Positions 41,073-50,909 are shown, counted from the stretch's first letter. The stretch: 52,615 nt of DNA from an uncultured delta proteobacterium (GCA_903845045.1 CAIMWA010000568.1:1-52615); one strand, 5' to 3'. Numbers and translations are program-made. The notes: generated from the sequence alone by a model not told the origin.

Positions 41073-43724
41073 TCAGCCCGGCTTGCGGGCGCTCTTTCGC
41101 AGCATCCACGCGCACGCCGCGGCCCCCGCGAGGGCGAGCCACGCACCCACGCGAACGCTCCACGGACGGTAACGAAACGCCACGGTGTGGTCTCCGGACG
41201 CGATGGCCACGCCCCGCATGCATGCGTTCGTGCGCAGCACCGGGGCGGGGGCACCGTCGATGGTGGCCTGCCAGTCCTCGTCCCAGCTGTCGGCGAGCAC
41301 GAGGAGCCCGGGCGCCGTGGCGTGCGTGCGCACCTCGACGAGCTCCTCGGCGTCGGTGACGATGTCGGCCTGCGAGGGCTCGCTCGGGCCTGCAACGGCG
41401 ACCGCGCCCGCGACCATCGCGACGTGCTCGCCATCGAAGTGCGGATCGTCGAGGCGGCGCACGGCCTCGTCGAGGTCCGCGGGCTCGGGCTCCACGGCGT
41501 GCACGACGCGCGCACGCGGCAGCGCCGAAGGGTTCTCGTAGACGTCGACCTCGGCGTGGTACGCGCGCCGAAGCTCGGAGGTTCCATCCGCCGGCGCGTC
41601 GCCGCTGGCCGCGGGCGCGACGATCCATCGCACGCCGAAGAGCGAGTACGCGCGCAGCCGCGCGGTGATGGGCACCAGGGCCGGCGGCTCCGGGGCCCAG
41701 AGCGCAGAGGCACCGGTGAACCAGAGGTCGCCGTCGCGCGGGACCTCGCTCCAGTTCAGCGTTCGCCGCGTCGCGCGAAGCATGGCGTCCGGGGCGAGCG
41801 CGAAGAGGTAGCGCACGTCGCGCAGCCCGAAGACCCCCGCGAGGTTGGGCACGAGCACGCCGTCGGCGCCCATCACCCGCGCGTGGCCCGCATGCGAGCG
41901 CAGGAACGCCACGAACGGAGCGGGACGGTACGCGTCGCGCGCCGAGGGCAGTCCTCGCGGCGACGCCCGCTCGACGGCGAAGCCCGCGATGGCACCGGCC
42001 GCCATCGCGAGGGACGCCGCCCTCGCCCACCCCAGCCAGAGCGCGGCTGCGGCCGCGACGCAGCACGCTGGACCGGCGACGCGCGCCGCGGCCCAGGACG
42101 GGTGCAGCCCCAGCGGAACGCCCATCCACAGCTCCGCGACGGCGAGCGCGGCGAGCACCGACGCCACGGGACGCGCGGGCTTCGGGGCGCGCGCGAGGAG
42201 CACGGTGCACGCGGCCGCGAGCGCCGTGAGGGTTCCCGCGACGATCCGATGCGCGAAGACGTAGGCGCTGCGTGCGAACTCCGTGGGCACGTAGGTGTGG
42301 TCGATGCCAGCGAACGCCTCGACGCGCAGCGCCTCGCGGTAGAACGACGCGACGAGCAGGGCCCCCGCGGCGAGCGCGAGGGCGGGCGCGTGACGGAGCC
42401 AGCGGGCCCTCGGATGCCACCGCGCGGTGCGTTGCGCGTCCGGCGAGGCCAGCGCGTCGAGGCAGAGCGCCGCGGAGGCCGCGAGGGTGAAGCACCACAC
42501 CGGTCCGGCCCATCGGTTGGTGAAGACGCGGTCGAGCAGCGGCAGGTGGACGAGGCGCACGAAGGGCTCGACGCCGAGGTTCTTCAGCACGAGCACGGCC
42601 GACGTTCCGGCGAGGAGCGCGGCCTCGGCGCGCAGACGAAAGCGCCACCGTGCGAGCACCAGGGCGCAGAGCACCCACGGCACCGCGCCGGTCGACCCGC
42701 CGACCCAATCCCAGTGCCCGACGGAGGGCACCGCGACGGGGCGCGCGGCGCGCTCGAACCACGTCGGCGTGAAGATCTGCACCGCCATGGCCCACGGCGT
42801 CGGCGGGAGCTGGGCGATGCGTCCGGCGTCGTGGATCTGGAACGAGCGCGGAACGAACGACGCGAAGGGAAGCAGCAGCGGGGCGCTCAGCAGCGCTCCG
42901 AGGGCGGCGGACGCCGAGCCCGCAACGAGGCCCGCGCGCAGCGAGCCGCGGCGCCACGCGCGAAGGATCGTCCAGAGCGCGCCGGCCAGGAGCGCGACGA
43001 CGGCGGTCTCGGGCTGGCCGCCGAGGAGCACGAGCGCCGTCGCCGCACCCGCGACGACGACGGCGCGCCGCGAGGAGGTCTCCGCGAGGATCTCGCACGC
43101 CCAGAAGAACGCGGGCACGGTCATCGCGACGTTGGCCATCTGCTCGAGGTTCACGAACCACACGAGCGATCCCGACAGCGCGTAGAGCGCCCCGCCCGCG
43201 AGCGCGACGTCGTCGCGGGCCACGAGGCGACGCACGAAGCCGAAGGTGCAGAGCGCGGCGATCCAGAGCCTTCCGAGCAGGAACGCGTCGGCCCAGGTCG
43301 ACGGCGCGAGGTCCTCGAGCACCTGGTACGGAAAGAGCGCTCGCGAGCTGTACTGGGCGACGAGCGGCGCGCCGAGGCCCTGCCACGGGCTCCAGAGCGG
43401 CACCTCGCCGCGACGCCAGCGCGCCCCGACGACGCGGTTCACCGGCGCCTCGTAGTAGGCGGGGGTCCCGAGGTCCGCCATGAAAGCGTACCCCGGCGTT
43501 CGGGGCGGCGCCTGCCACGCGCCGTGCTCGGTCATCCCGTACGGCTGGTACGCCTCCGGCGCGAGCGTGCGACCGCCGAAGACCACCGGCGCGTAGACGG
43601 CGGCGAGCAGCAGGCCGTACAGCGCCGCGACGCGGGCCCAGCCGCGGAGTCCGAGGGGCGTCGCAGTCGGTGGTCCCGCGTCGGCGCGGCGGGGCCTCGA
43701 GGTCGGCGGTCGGCGTCGCGACAT
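41073..43724 (-). CDS. YfhO family polytopic membrane protein
   Basis: 883 aa with about twelve membrane helices and a C-terminal extracytoplasmic domain. YfhO/GT-C landmarks: ALYGLLLAAVYAPVVFGGRT, WRRGEVPLWSPWQGLGAPLV (the N-x-x-P-x-W-x-P-Y-x-G-G-x-P-like segment), and a C-terminal part with SGDHTVAFRYRPWSVRVG followed by one last helix. YfhO proteins act in lipid-linked sugar transfer for glycolipids or teichoic acids in Gram-positives; the role here is unknown. It starts 15 bases after the menC stop on the same strand. Confidence 0.85.
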   Translation of the reverse strand: MSRRRPPTSRPRRADAGPPTATPLGLRGWARVAALYGLLLAAVYAPVVFGGRTLAPEAYQPYGMTEHGAWQAPPRTPGYAFMADLGTPAYYEAPVNRVVGARWRRGEVPLWSPWQGLGAPLVAQYSSRALFPYQVLEDLAPSTWADAFLLGRLWIAALCTFGFVRRLVARDDVALAGGALYALSGSLVWFVNLEQMANVAMTVPAFFWACEILAETSSRRAVVVAGAATALVLLGGQPETAVVALLAGALWTILRAWRRGSLRAGLVAGSASAALGALLSAPLLLPFASFVPRSFQIHDAGRIAQLPPTPWAMAVQIFTPTWFERAARPVAVPSVGHWDWVGGSTGAVPWVLCALVLARWRFRLRAEAALLAGTSAVLVLKNLGVEPFVRLVHLPLLDRVFTNRWAGPVWCFTLAASAALCLDALASPDAQRTARWHPRARWLRHAPALALAAGALLVASFYREALRVEAFAGIDHTYVPTEFARSAYVFAHRIVAGTLTALAAACTVLLARAPKPARPVASVLAALAVAELWMGVPLGLHPSWAAARVAGPACCVAAAAALWLGWARAASLAMAAGAIAGFAVERASPRGLPSARDAYRPAPFVAFLRSHAGHARVMGADGVLVPNLAGVFGLRDVRYLFALAPDAMLRATRRTLNWSEVPRDGDLWFTGASALWAPEPPALVPITARLRAYSLFGVRWIVAPAASGDAPADGTSELRRAYHAEVDVYENPSALPRARVVHAVEPEPADLDEAVRRLDDPHFDGEHVAMVAGAVAVAGPSEPSQADIVTDAEELVEVRTHATAPGLLVLADSWDEDWQATIDGAPAPVLRTNACMRGVAIASGDHTVAFRYRPWSVRVGAWLALAGAAACAWMLRKSARKPG

Positions 43725-43739
43725 CGGCGTCGGCGAACT

Positions 43740-44846
43740 CTACAACCCCGCGGCGGCCCGGCCCGAGGGCAGCGACGCGATGCCGTGGCCGACCCCCGCG
43801 CCGGGGACCACGTAGGCCGCCGACGCACGCTGCGGCACGTCTCGCGCGGGCCACGCCGCGAGCCCGGCGTGGAGGTCGAGTCCGCACGCCCCGACGGACG
43901 GAAGCGCGAGGGCGAGCTCGCACGCCGCCGCGAGGCCGATCGGTCCGTCGAAGAGGTGCGTGACGACCACCGCGAGGCCCGCGGCGCGCGCCCGCGATGC
44001 GAGCTCCCACGCGCGAAGGAGCCCCAGCGCGGCCGGCTTGAGCACAACCGCCACGACGCCGCGCGAGGCCCCGGCGCGGAGCACCGCGCGCACGTCGCCG
44101 TCGACGCCCATGGACTCGTCCGCGGCCCACCGAAACGGCAACGACGGAACGCTGCCCGGCGTGAAGGGCTGCTCCACGAACTCGGCGTCGAGAGCCGCCA
44201 GCGCTGCGAGGCGCGCAGGCGCGGCCGAGGCGGCGGTCCACGCGCCGTTGAGGTCGAGGCGGAGGCGCCACGCCCCGGGGACCTCGTCGCGCAGCGCCGC
44301 GACCGCTGCGACCTCGGCGTCGAAGCATTCGACGGTGCCGCCCAGCTTCACCTTCAACGTACCGACACCCCGAGCGACCGCGTCGTTCGCGCGCGCCGCG
44401 AGGCCGGCATCGAGCGCAGCGCCGACGTAGGCGCTCACCGGCACCGGGACCATCGCCCCTCGCGGACGAAGCATGCGCCGCAGCGGCACGCCCCGTCGGC
44501 GGGCCTCGAGGTCGAGCACCGCGACCTCCACCGCGAAGCGCGCGCAGCCCGGGAGCTCCCGCACCCACGGCTTCGCGAGGAGCGTCCCCGGCACCACGCG
44601 CCCGGCCCGGGAAAGCTGCTCGGCTGCGGCGTCCAGCGCCGCCCGGACGTCGACGAGGGTCGCGCCGTCGTAGGCAGGGAGCGGTGCGGCCTCGCCCTGT
44701 CCCGTCAGGCCGTCTGCATCGGTGAGCGTGAGCAGCAGCCCCGAGCGAAGCTGCGTGCGCGCGCGCGCCGGGCCCACGGCCGACGCGCTCGCACCCTCGT
44801 ACACATCGACGACGGCCCGACGGGCCGCGCGATCCCCGCGGGTCAC
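43740..44846 (-). CDS. menC: o-Succinylbenzoate synthase (enolase superfamily)
   Basis: 368 aa, GTG start overlapping the stop of the upstream lipoprotein gene. Capping domain opens the protein with GQGEAAPLPAYDGATLVDVR. Barrel motifs are complete: Lys165-x-Lys167 (TLKVKLGG), Asp198 (LRLDLNGAW), Glu225 (FVEQPF), Asp243 (AADES) and Lys270 (VVLKPAALG). MenC dehydrates SHCHC to o-succinylbenzoate in menaquinone synthesis. A dipeptide epimerase or N-acylamino-acid racemase of the same superfamily is the main alternative; no other men gene is nearby. Confidence 0.82.
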   Translation of the reverse strand: MTRGDRAARRAVVDVYEGASASAVGPARARTQLRSGLLLTLTDADGLTGQGEAAPLPAYDGATLVDVRAALDAAAEQLSRAGRVVPGTLLAKPWVRELPGCARFAVEVAVLDLEARRRGVPLRRMLRPRGAMVPVPVSAYVGAALDAGLAARANDAVARGVGTLKVKLGGTVECFDAEVAAVAALRDEVPGAWRLRLDLNGAWTAASAAPARLAALAALDAEFVEQPFTPGSVPSLPFRWAADESMGVDGDVRAVLRAGASRGVVAVVLKPAALGLLRAWELASRARAAGLAVVVTHLFDGPIGLAAACELALALPSVGACGLDLHAGLAAWPARDVPQRASAAYVVPGAGVGHGIASLPSGRAAAGL

Positions 44847-46609
44847 GGCTCGCGCAGCGAGAGCGCCGCGAGTCGCCGGCCGCCGTCGGCGAACCAGAAC
44901 ACGCCTTCGCGCGGACCGTCGGCGAGGCGGCAGAGGCTCTGCGTCCAATCGCACTGCAGGTCGCCGCAGCGCCGCCCCGCGAGGGGGCCGAGCACCGTGC
45001 GCGGATCGGAGAGGTCGCGCCGGGCGAGGCGCCGGGGATCGCCACGAAGGGGCTGTCCCGCTTCGTGGAAGGGGATCACCGCGAGGTTGCCGCCGGTCGC
45101 CGCCAGCAGCGCGCGCGCGTCGAGCCCCGCGATGCGCTCGAGCACGCCGCAGGCGGTGATCGCGTCGGCGGCCCCGGCGCGAAAGCCGCGCAGCGCGCCG
45201 TCGATGGAGCGAGGGTCCGTCATGTTGAACGCGACGCGGAGCATGTCGAGGCGGTGCGTGAGCTCGTGCTGCGCGACGCCGCGCGGGGCGGCCTGGCTCG
45301 CGATGCTCAGCACCTGCGATCCGTCGTCGAGGGCGCCGGTGCTCACGAGCTCGAAGCCACCGTCGCGCTCGTAGTCGCGAAGGTGGATCGCGCGGTCGCC
45401 GTGCACGGCGCCGAGGCTCCGGTCCACGTAGGGACGCGGCGCATGCCCCGGCGTGGTGACGTACGCGCGCACCTCGCGGCCGCCGTGCGCCATCGAAACC
45501 TCGAAGGCCACGACGTGCTCCTCGCCGCGCGCCGCACCGACCACCTGCCCGGTCACGGTGCCGTCGAGGGTCAAGCGCTCGGCCTCGGCGCGATCGTCGG
45601 CGTCGTCGATGCGCTCGGCACCCCACGGCGCCGGCCGCGCGGCATCGTCGGGGAGCCGCGTGCCCCCCTCGGCCACCAGCGCCGCCACGACGATGCGCTG
45701 GCCCTCCTTCAGCAGCATCACGTGCGCCGGCGCCTGCGCGACGCCGGTGGAGTTCGCGGGCTGCGCCACGCAGCGATCCCCCGCGGAGCAGTCCATGCTC
45801 CGGGCCATCTCGCGCAGCAGCCCCACCGCGTGCGCGATGTGCGGGCTCGTCGGGTCGCCCTGCGGCGACACGTAGTCGGTCTCCTGAAAGGCTCCCACCT
45901 GCCACGCGCGCACCGTCGGCGCGCCCTCGGGCGTCAGCCGGTCGAGCAGCGCGTTGGGGCCGCCCTCGGCGATGGCCCGGACGGCGCGCTCGGCCTCCTC
46001 CGGGGTCGGGTCCGTGGGAGGCATCTCGAAGGTGAGGCGGCGATCGAGGTCCTCGGCGTCGGAGGCGCGGAGGAGGCCCGCTTCCTGCGGCGAGAGCAGG
46101 CCCACCTCGGGGGCCGGATCATGCGGGCGCGGCAGCGGAAAGATCGCGAGCACGTTGGCGCCGGCGGGCATGTCCTCGGTCGCGACGCTGCGACCGGCGA
46201 GGTAGACCCAGCCTTGCGCGATGCGCCCGAAGCCGACGTGCGCCCCGACGGGCCAGCGCCGAACGCGGTGCACCTCGTCCCCCGCGGGGTCGTGGAAGAG
46301 CACCCACACGTCCGTCGCCTCGCCCGCCGTGCCCGTCGCGAAGATCGCCGAGAACCGCCCGTTCGCGGTCACCTCGGTGCAGAGCGGTCCGAAGTGCAGC
46401 GTGCGTCCCGCGCGATACCGCGAGAGCGCGGGAAACGTCGCCTCGGCGCACTGCGCGGTGGAGCTCACCGCCGGCGGCGTCGCCTGCGTCGAGCGGTGCC
46501 TGCCGTGACGCGCGCTGGCGACGGTGCGCACCGGCGGCCGCGGCGGCGCCGGGGGCCGACACGCGAGGATCCCCATCGCCGCCGAGAGCCCGAGTGCAGT
46601 GAGACGCAT
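44843..46609 (-). CDS. Hypothetical lipoprotein, 588 aa
   Basis: ATG at 46609 gives a lipoprotein signal (MRLTALGLSAAMGILACRPP, lipobox ILAC). The mature protein is large and mostly beta, with ANGRFSAIFATGTAGEATDV, IAQGWVYLAGRSVATEDMPA, RAWQVGAFQETDYVSPQGDP and RDYERDGGFELVSTG. Eight or so Cys include pairs that may bridge (DCSAGDRCVAQ, RRCGDLQCDW). Myxobacteria encode many such lipoproteins; I recognise no family. Its stop overlaps the menC start, so the two are probably co-transcribed even though the functions seem unrelated. Confidence 0.8.
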   Translation of the reverse strand: MRLTALGLSAAMGILACRPPAPPRPPVRTVASARHGRHRSTQATPPAVSSTAQCAEATFPALSRYRAGRTLHFGPLCTEVTANGRFSAIFATGTAGEATDVWVLFHDPAGDEVHRVRRWPVGAHVGFGRIAQGWVYLAGRSVATEDMPAGANVLAIFPLPRPHDPAPEVGLLSPQEAGLLRASDAEDLDRRLTFEMPPTDPTPEEAERAVRAIAEGGPNALLDRLTPEGAPTVRAWQVGAFQETDYVSPQGDPTSPHIAHAVGLLREMARSMDCSAGDRCVAQPANSTGVAQAPAHVMLLKEGQRIVVAALVAEGGTRLPDDAARPAPWGAERIDDADDRAEAERLTLDGTVTGQVVGAARGEEHVVAFEVSMAHGGREVRAYVTTPGHAPRPYVDRSLGAVHGDRAIHLRDYERDGGFELVSTGALDDGSQVLSIASQAAPRGVAQHELTHRLDMLRVAFNMTDPRSIDGALRGFRAGAADAITACGVLERIAGLDARALLAATGGNLAVIPFHEAGQPLRGDPRRLARRDLSDPRTVLGPLAGRRCGDLQCDWTQSLCRLADGPREGVFWFADGGRRLAALSLREP

Positions 46610-46669
46610 GGAACGCGGGCACGCTAGTTCACCCGGCGCCTTGACCACAACAGCCGGACGCCCGGCCCC

Positions 46670-48571
46670 TCAGAACTGGTGCAGCAGCTCCTGCCGCGCG
46701 GCGGCGTCGAGGACGCACTCGCGCAGCGGCGATCCCGGCGCCGAAGCCACGCACGGCAGGCGTCGCAGGGCCCATGCGCAGACTCGGTCGCGGTTCTCGC
46801 TGCCCTCGCCGCAGACCACGGAATGCACCGGATGCGACGCGGCCGCGCCCCGGAGCACCTGCACGCCGAGCCACGGAGGCGCGGGGTGGATGGCCACGTC
46901 CCAGCCTCCGCCGGCGATGCCCGGCAGGCGCGTCGGCTGGCAGCCAGCGAACGCGTAGAGGCTAGCTCCCTCGACGTACCGGACCGCCGGAGCCCCACGC
47001 GCCACGGGGCCCGTCGAGGCCACGCAGTCCGTCGTGTACACGGGCCCGAAGGCCGAGACGTACGGCGGGTAGGTGTGGCCCTCGCCGTAGAACGCGCGGT
47101 ACCAGAGCAGGCTCGACGCCGACGGCGCGAGCAGCGTGAGAAGCAGCGCAAGGCGCGTCGCCGGCATGCCCTGGGCCGCCGCCAGCGCGAGGCACGCCAC
47201 GCCCGGCGCGAGCGCCACGGCTCCGAAGAGGAACCGCTGGCTCTCGGCCGGATCGCCGTTCACGTCGACGCGCATCCACAGGAACGAGCTGATGGCGACG
47301 ACCGTCGCGTACAGCGCCGCGACGGCGACGGAGGCGTGACGCCGCGACCTCGCTGCAACCCAGAGCGCGAGCAGCGCCGTGATCACCGTGGGGGAGAGGT
47401 CGAAGAAGAGCTGCTTCCACGCGTCGTGGTCCGTCAGCGCGAGCGTGGGCTGCCCGTAGAGCCCGAGCACCCGCGCGGGGTGGAGCGTCATCGCGTGCAC
47501 GGGGCCGCCGGGGCCGAGGGCGCCGCGGTGCACCACCGTCACGACGCCGATGGCCGCGTGGCAGGCGGCCGGGACCACGAGGGCTCGAACGCGGGAGCTC
47601 CCTAGCGTCGCGGGTGCGAGCAGCCATGCGACGCCGAGGCCCAACCCCGCGATGCCGAGGGAGGTCTCGTCGAGGAGCGTGAGGGTGCCTGCGACGACGA
47701 CGAGCCCCGCGCCGATCCAACGCGGCGACGGAGCGGCCGCGCGGGTCGCGTCGCGCGCCGTGAGCAGCGCGACGAACATCGTCAGGTAGAACGCCGCGAC
47801 GACGGTGTGCGGCCGGTACCCGAGGGTGAGAAAGCTGAGGTGTCCGTTGCCGCAGAGCTGCAGCGAGCGCACGCCCTCGGCGAGGGGGTTGCCCACGCCC
47901 GGACGCATCGCCGAGAACGGTCCTGCGAGCGGGGCGCACGCCGCGGCGAGGGCGAGCACCGGGGCCGCGAGACGCGTGCCGGTCGCGCGCAGCACGAAGA
48001 AAAGCGCCACCGGCAGCAGCGCGAGGTGGACGTCATGCGCGAGGCTCAGCGCGAGCGCGGCGTGGACGTGGCCGAGGGAGAGCGACTGCAGCGCGGCGGC
48101 GAGGGCGTCGCCGAGGTAGTGGTAGCGAAGCGGCGCCGGCACGAAGACGTTGGCGAAGGGCACCGTCTGCGCGCGCAGCGACGAGACCAGCGGCACGTGC
48201 CAGTCGCGGTCCCAGATGACGAAGCGATACGAGAGCGGCGCCGTCAGCGCGACGGTGCCCGCGGCGAGGAGCAGCGCGCATCCCGCCGCGACGAGGTCCC
48301 GCGGAGACCTCGTCGATGGACCGCCGCGATGGCGCAGGCGGTCGGCGACGCCGAGCACCAGCCACGCGCCGCGCAGCGCCCACACCGCGGCTCCGAGCGG
48401 GAACAACCGGGCGACGAGGAGCATCGCGAGCGCGTCGACGCCGAGCACCAGCGGCACGCCGTACACCACCGCCGGCCCCCGCGCACCGCTCGCCCGCGCG
48501 TAGAGCGGCAGGCCCACGGCGAGGGGCGCGAGGTACAGGACGACTGCGAGGAGTGCGAAGAGCGGGAGCAT
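46670..48571 (-). CDS. Polytopic membrane protein, glycosyltransferase-C-like
   Basis: 633 aa, about thirteen hydrophobic helices and a short extracytoplasmic C-terminal domain with six Cys. LSYRFVIWDRDWHVPLVSSL, then FVPAPLRYHYLGDALAAALQ, resemble the first large loop of GT-C lipid-linked glycosyltransferases (Asp-Arg-Asp and Tyr-His-Tyr). Other segments: GYRPHTVVAAFYLTMFVALL, LTDHDAWKQLFFDLSPTVI. Substrate and direction unknown. It lies upstream of the lipoprotein gene on the same strand, separated by 60 bases. Confidence 0.72.
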   Translation of the reverse strand: MLPLFALLAVVLYLAPLAVGLPLYARASGARGPAVVYGVPLVLGVDALAMLLVARLFPLGAAVWALRGAWLVLGVADRLRHRGGPSTRSPRDLVAAGCALLLAAGTVALTAPLSYRFVIWDRDWHVPLVSSLRAQTVPFANVFVPAPLRYHYLGDALAAALQSLSLGHVHAALALSLAHDVHLALLPVALFFVLRATGTRLAAPVLALAAACAPLAGPFSAMRPGVGNPLAEGVRSLQLCGNGHLSFLTLGYRPHTVVAAFYLTMFVALLTARDATRAAAPSPRWIGAGLVVVAGTLTLLDETSLGIAGLGLGVAWLLAPATLGSSRVRALVVPAACHAAIGVVTVVHRGALGPGGPVHAMTLHPARVLGLYGQPTLALTDHDAWKQLFFDLSPTVITALLALWVAARSRRHASVAVAALYATVVAISSFLWMRVDVNGDPAESQRFLFGAVALAPGVACLALAAAQGMPATRLALLLTLLAPSASSLLWYRAFYGEGHTYPPYVSAFGPVYTTDCVASTGPVARGAPAVRYVEGASLYAFAGCQPTRLPGIAGGGWDVAIHPAPPWLGVQVLRGAAASHPVHSVVCGEGSENRDRVCAWALRRLPCVASAPGSPLRECVLDAAARQELLHQF

Positions 48572-48640
48572 GGGACCGTGCGAGCGGCGCGCACCATACC
48601 AGGGTGCGGTGCGCCCTCCAGCGCGACGTGGCGGCGATGT

Positions 48641-49717
48641 TCAGGTGTCGCCGAAGACGCCGCGGCGCATCTGGTCGCGCTCGATGGAGCGGAACAGCGC
48701 GCCGAAGTTCCCCTCGCCGAAGGAGAGGTGGTTCCGGCGCTGGATGATCTCGATGAAGATCGGGCCCACGAGGTTCTTGGTGAAGATCTGCAGGAGGTAC
48801 CCGTCGGCGTCGCCGTCGACGAGCACCTGGCGCGCGTGGATCTCCGCGTGGTCTTCGGTGACGTTGGGCACGCGGTCGAAGACCTGCGCGTAGTACTCGT
48901 CGTCGATGTCGAGGAAGCCCACCGGCGTGCCCTCGAGCGCTCGCAGCGACCCGAGGATGTCGTCGGTGAGGAACGCGAGGTGCTGGATGCCCGGCCCCTT
49001 GTACTCGTCGAGGTACTCGTTGATCTGCGACTTCGCCTCGCCCGCCTCGTTGATGGGGATGCAGAACCTTCCGCACGGCGAGCGCAGCGCGTACGAGGTG
49101 AGCCCGGTCTTCGCGCCGCGGATGTCGAAGTAGCGCACCTCGGTGAAGTTGAAGACCGACTTGTAGAACTCCGCCCAGCGCAACATGGTGCCGTTGGCGA
49201 CGTTGTTCGTGAGGTGGTCGATGACCGTGAAGCCCTTGGGCGCCACGACGTTCGGCTGCTCCGCCGGCACGAAGCCGAGGCGGGCGTAGCGCTCCTCGAA
49301 GGGCTGCTGCGCGCCGTCGACGAAGTAGATCAGGCTGTCGCCGATGCCCATGATCGCGGGCACGGGCTTGCCGTCGCGCTGCAGGTCGTTGCGCTGCGCC
49401 GCCGAGGCGCCGCGGGCGAGGGCCGCGCCGATGGCATCGCCGGCGTTCTGCGTGCGCCAGCCCATGGAGCAGATCGCCGGGCCGTGCAGCGCGCCGAACT
49501 CCGCGGCGAAGCTCCCGGCCTCGCGGTTCAGCAGGAACGTGATGTCGTTCTGCCGGTACACGTCGACGGCGCGCGTCGCGTGGCGCATCACGCGCGAGAA
49601 GCCGAAGGCAGTGAACAGCGCGTCGAGCTCGGCGGGACGCGGCGAGACGAACTCGACGAACTCGATGCCGTCGAGTCCCACGGGGTTGTCGTTCATGGCG
49701 GTGTCGTGGTTGGTCAT
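48641..49717 (-). CDS. hpd: 4-Hydroxyphenylpyruvate dioxygenase
   Basis: 358 aa. Converts 4-hydroxyphenylpyruvate to homogentisate in tyrosine degradation. The iron ligands are His168 (TVIDHLTNNV), His246 (GIQHLAFLTDD) and Glu323 (GPIFIEIIQR). Other family segments: GPAICSMGWRTQNAGDAIG, WAEFYKSVFNFTEVRYFDI, and a C-terminal FGEGNFGALFRSIERDQ with the gating helix. Its ATG overlaps the hmgA stop (ATGA), so product and next enzyme are made together. Confidence 0.97.
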   Translation of the reverse strand: MTNHDTAMNDNPVGLDGIEFVEFVSPRPAELDALFTAFGFSRVMRHATRAVDVYRQNDITFLLNREAGSFAAEFGALHGPAICSMGWRTQNAGDAIGAALARGASAAQRNDLQRDGKPVPAIMGIGDSLIYFVDGAQQPFEERYARLGFVPAEQPNVVAPKGFTVIDHLTNNVANGTMLRWAEFYKSVFNFTEVRYFDIRGAKTGLTSYALRSPCGRFCIPINEAGEAKSQINEYLDEYKGPGIQHLAFLTDDILGSLRALEGTPVGFLDIDDEYYAQVFDRVPNVTEDHAEIHARQVLVDGDADGYLLQIFTKNLVGPIFIEIIQRRNHLSFGEGNFGALFRSIERDQMRRGVFGDT

Positions 49718-50829
49718 CGGGGCATCCAGCTCTTCCAGTATTCGTTCTGCTCCGTCGGCTGCGCCGCGTGGAGCACCTCGAGGGGGTTGCGGGTGTCGAG
49801 CATCACGGCGATCTCGTCGGTGTGCGTCGCGGCGGTGGTGCGCGCGTTGGCGTTCGGCTGCGGACCGTGCGCGATGCCCTGCGGGTGCAGCGTGAGCATG
49901 CCGGCGGAGATGCCGACGCGCGAGAAGAACTGCCCGCGGTGGTAGAAGATCACCTCGTCGAAATCGATGTTCGAGTGGAAGAACGGCACCTTCAGCGCCG
50001 TCGGATCACCGTTCTCGAGGGGCCGCGGGAGGAACGTGCACACCACGGCGTCGCGCATGACGAAGGTGCAGTGCGCCGACGGCGGGAGGTGGTAGCGGTC
50101 CGAGAGCACCGGGCGGATGTCGCGCACGTTGAGCTGCGTGACGGCCAGGGTTCCCTTCCACCCGACGGTGTTCAGCGGACACGAAGCGTAGAAGACCCGC
50201 GTCACCTCGCCGCAGCGCAGGATGCGCAGCTCGTACTCGCCGGCGGCGTTGGGCGCGAGCGACGAGCCCGCCTCGGGCGTCGGCACCTTGAGCACAGCCG
50301 GGTCGAAGAGCGCGTGCTGGCCGAGCATGCCGCGCTCCGGAAAGCGCAGCTCGCTGAACGCCTCGATGGTCAGGAACCGCGTCGGCGACGTCGGCGCGAG
50401 GCGGTAGACGGTTCCGCGCGGCACCGCGAGGTAGTCGCCGGGCTCGTACGCCAGCGGACCGAAGTCGGTCTCGATGCGCCCTGCGCCCTCGTGGATGAAG
50501 AGCAGCTCGTCGCCGTCGGCGTTGCGATAGAAGTACGGCATCGGCTCGGTGATCGTCGCGGTGTGCATCACCACGTCGCGGTTGCCGACGACGGCGCGGC
50601 GCGCTGCGAGGAGGTCGCCGCCGTGCGTGGCCTCGAGGCGGTTCAGGTCGAACGCGCGGGGTCGCAGCGGGCCTTCGATGCGCGTCCAGGCCACCGGGGC
50701 CTCGCTGCGATAGAGGTGCGCGTAGCGGCCCGTGAAGCCGTTGCGCGCGTACTCCTCCTCGACCGTTCCAGCGGGGATGCCCACGTGGGCCTGCGTCGCG
50801 ACGCGGCCGCGGATGTAGGGGATGTCCAT
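49714..50829 (-). CDS. hmgA: Homogentisate 1,2-dioxygenase
   Basis: 371 aa from ATG at 50829; upstream codons in frame are not supported. It opens homogentisate to maleylacetoacetate. The cupin-like metal region is VPFFHSNIDFDEVIFYHRGQ (282-301) and LTLHPQGIAHGP (312-323), giving the His/Glu/His ligands. The N-terminal barrel has PYFYRNADGDELLFIHEGAG. It is shorter than animal HGD (about 440 aa) and matches the short bacterial form. Operon with hpd; no maleylacetoacetate isomerase or fumarylacetoacetase gene is in the window. Confidence 0.92.
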   Translation of the reverse strand: MDIPYIRGRVATQAHVGIPAGTVEEEYARNGFTGRYAHLYRSEAPVAWTRIEGPLRPRAFDLNRLEATHGGDLLAARRAVVGNRDVVMHTATITEPMPYFYRNADGDELLFIHEGAGRIETDFGPLAYEPGDYLAVPRGTVYRLAPTSPTRFLTIEAFSELRFPERGMLGQHALFDPAVLKVPTPEAGSSLAPNAAGEYELRILRCGEVTRVFYASCPLNTVGWKGTLAVTQLNVRDIRPVLSDRYHLPPSAHCTFVMRDAVVCTFLPRPLENGDPTALKVPFFHSNIDFDEVIFYHRGQFFSRVGISAGMLTLHPQGIAHGPQPNANARTTAATHTDEIAVMLDTRNPLEVLHAAQPTEQNEYWKSWMPR

Positions 50830-50874
50830 GCGCCGACGGTGCCCTGGAAGTTGGTGCGAAAAAAGGACGAAGCG

Positions 50875-50904
50875 CTGCCAGTGATGGTGCATGGAACGTA
50901 CAAT
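50875..50904 (+). promoter_or_regulatory. Candidate promoter of the LysR-family gene
   Basis: TACAAT (50899-50904, five of six to the -10 consensus) with CTGCCA (50875-50880, four of six) 18 bases upstream. Transcription would begin near 50911, only ~5 bases before the ATG at 50916, so the mRNA may be nearly leaderless. The -10 lies inside an inverted repeat. Confidence 0.55.
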
Positions 50905-50909
50905 GTTCC
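50893..50909. promoter_or_regulatory. Operator-like inverted repeat GGAAC-n7-GTTCC
   Basis: Perfect 5-bp arms with 7-base spacing in the 86-base gap between hmgA and the divergent LysR-type gene. Its centre covers the regulator's own -10, which suits autorepression, while the flank faces the hmgA-hpd promoter side. LysR-type sites are often imperfect palindromes of this size. Confidence 0.6.
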
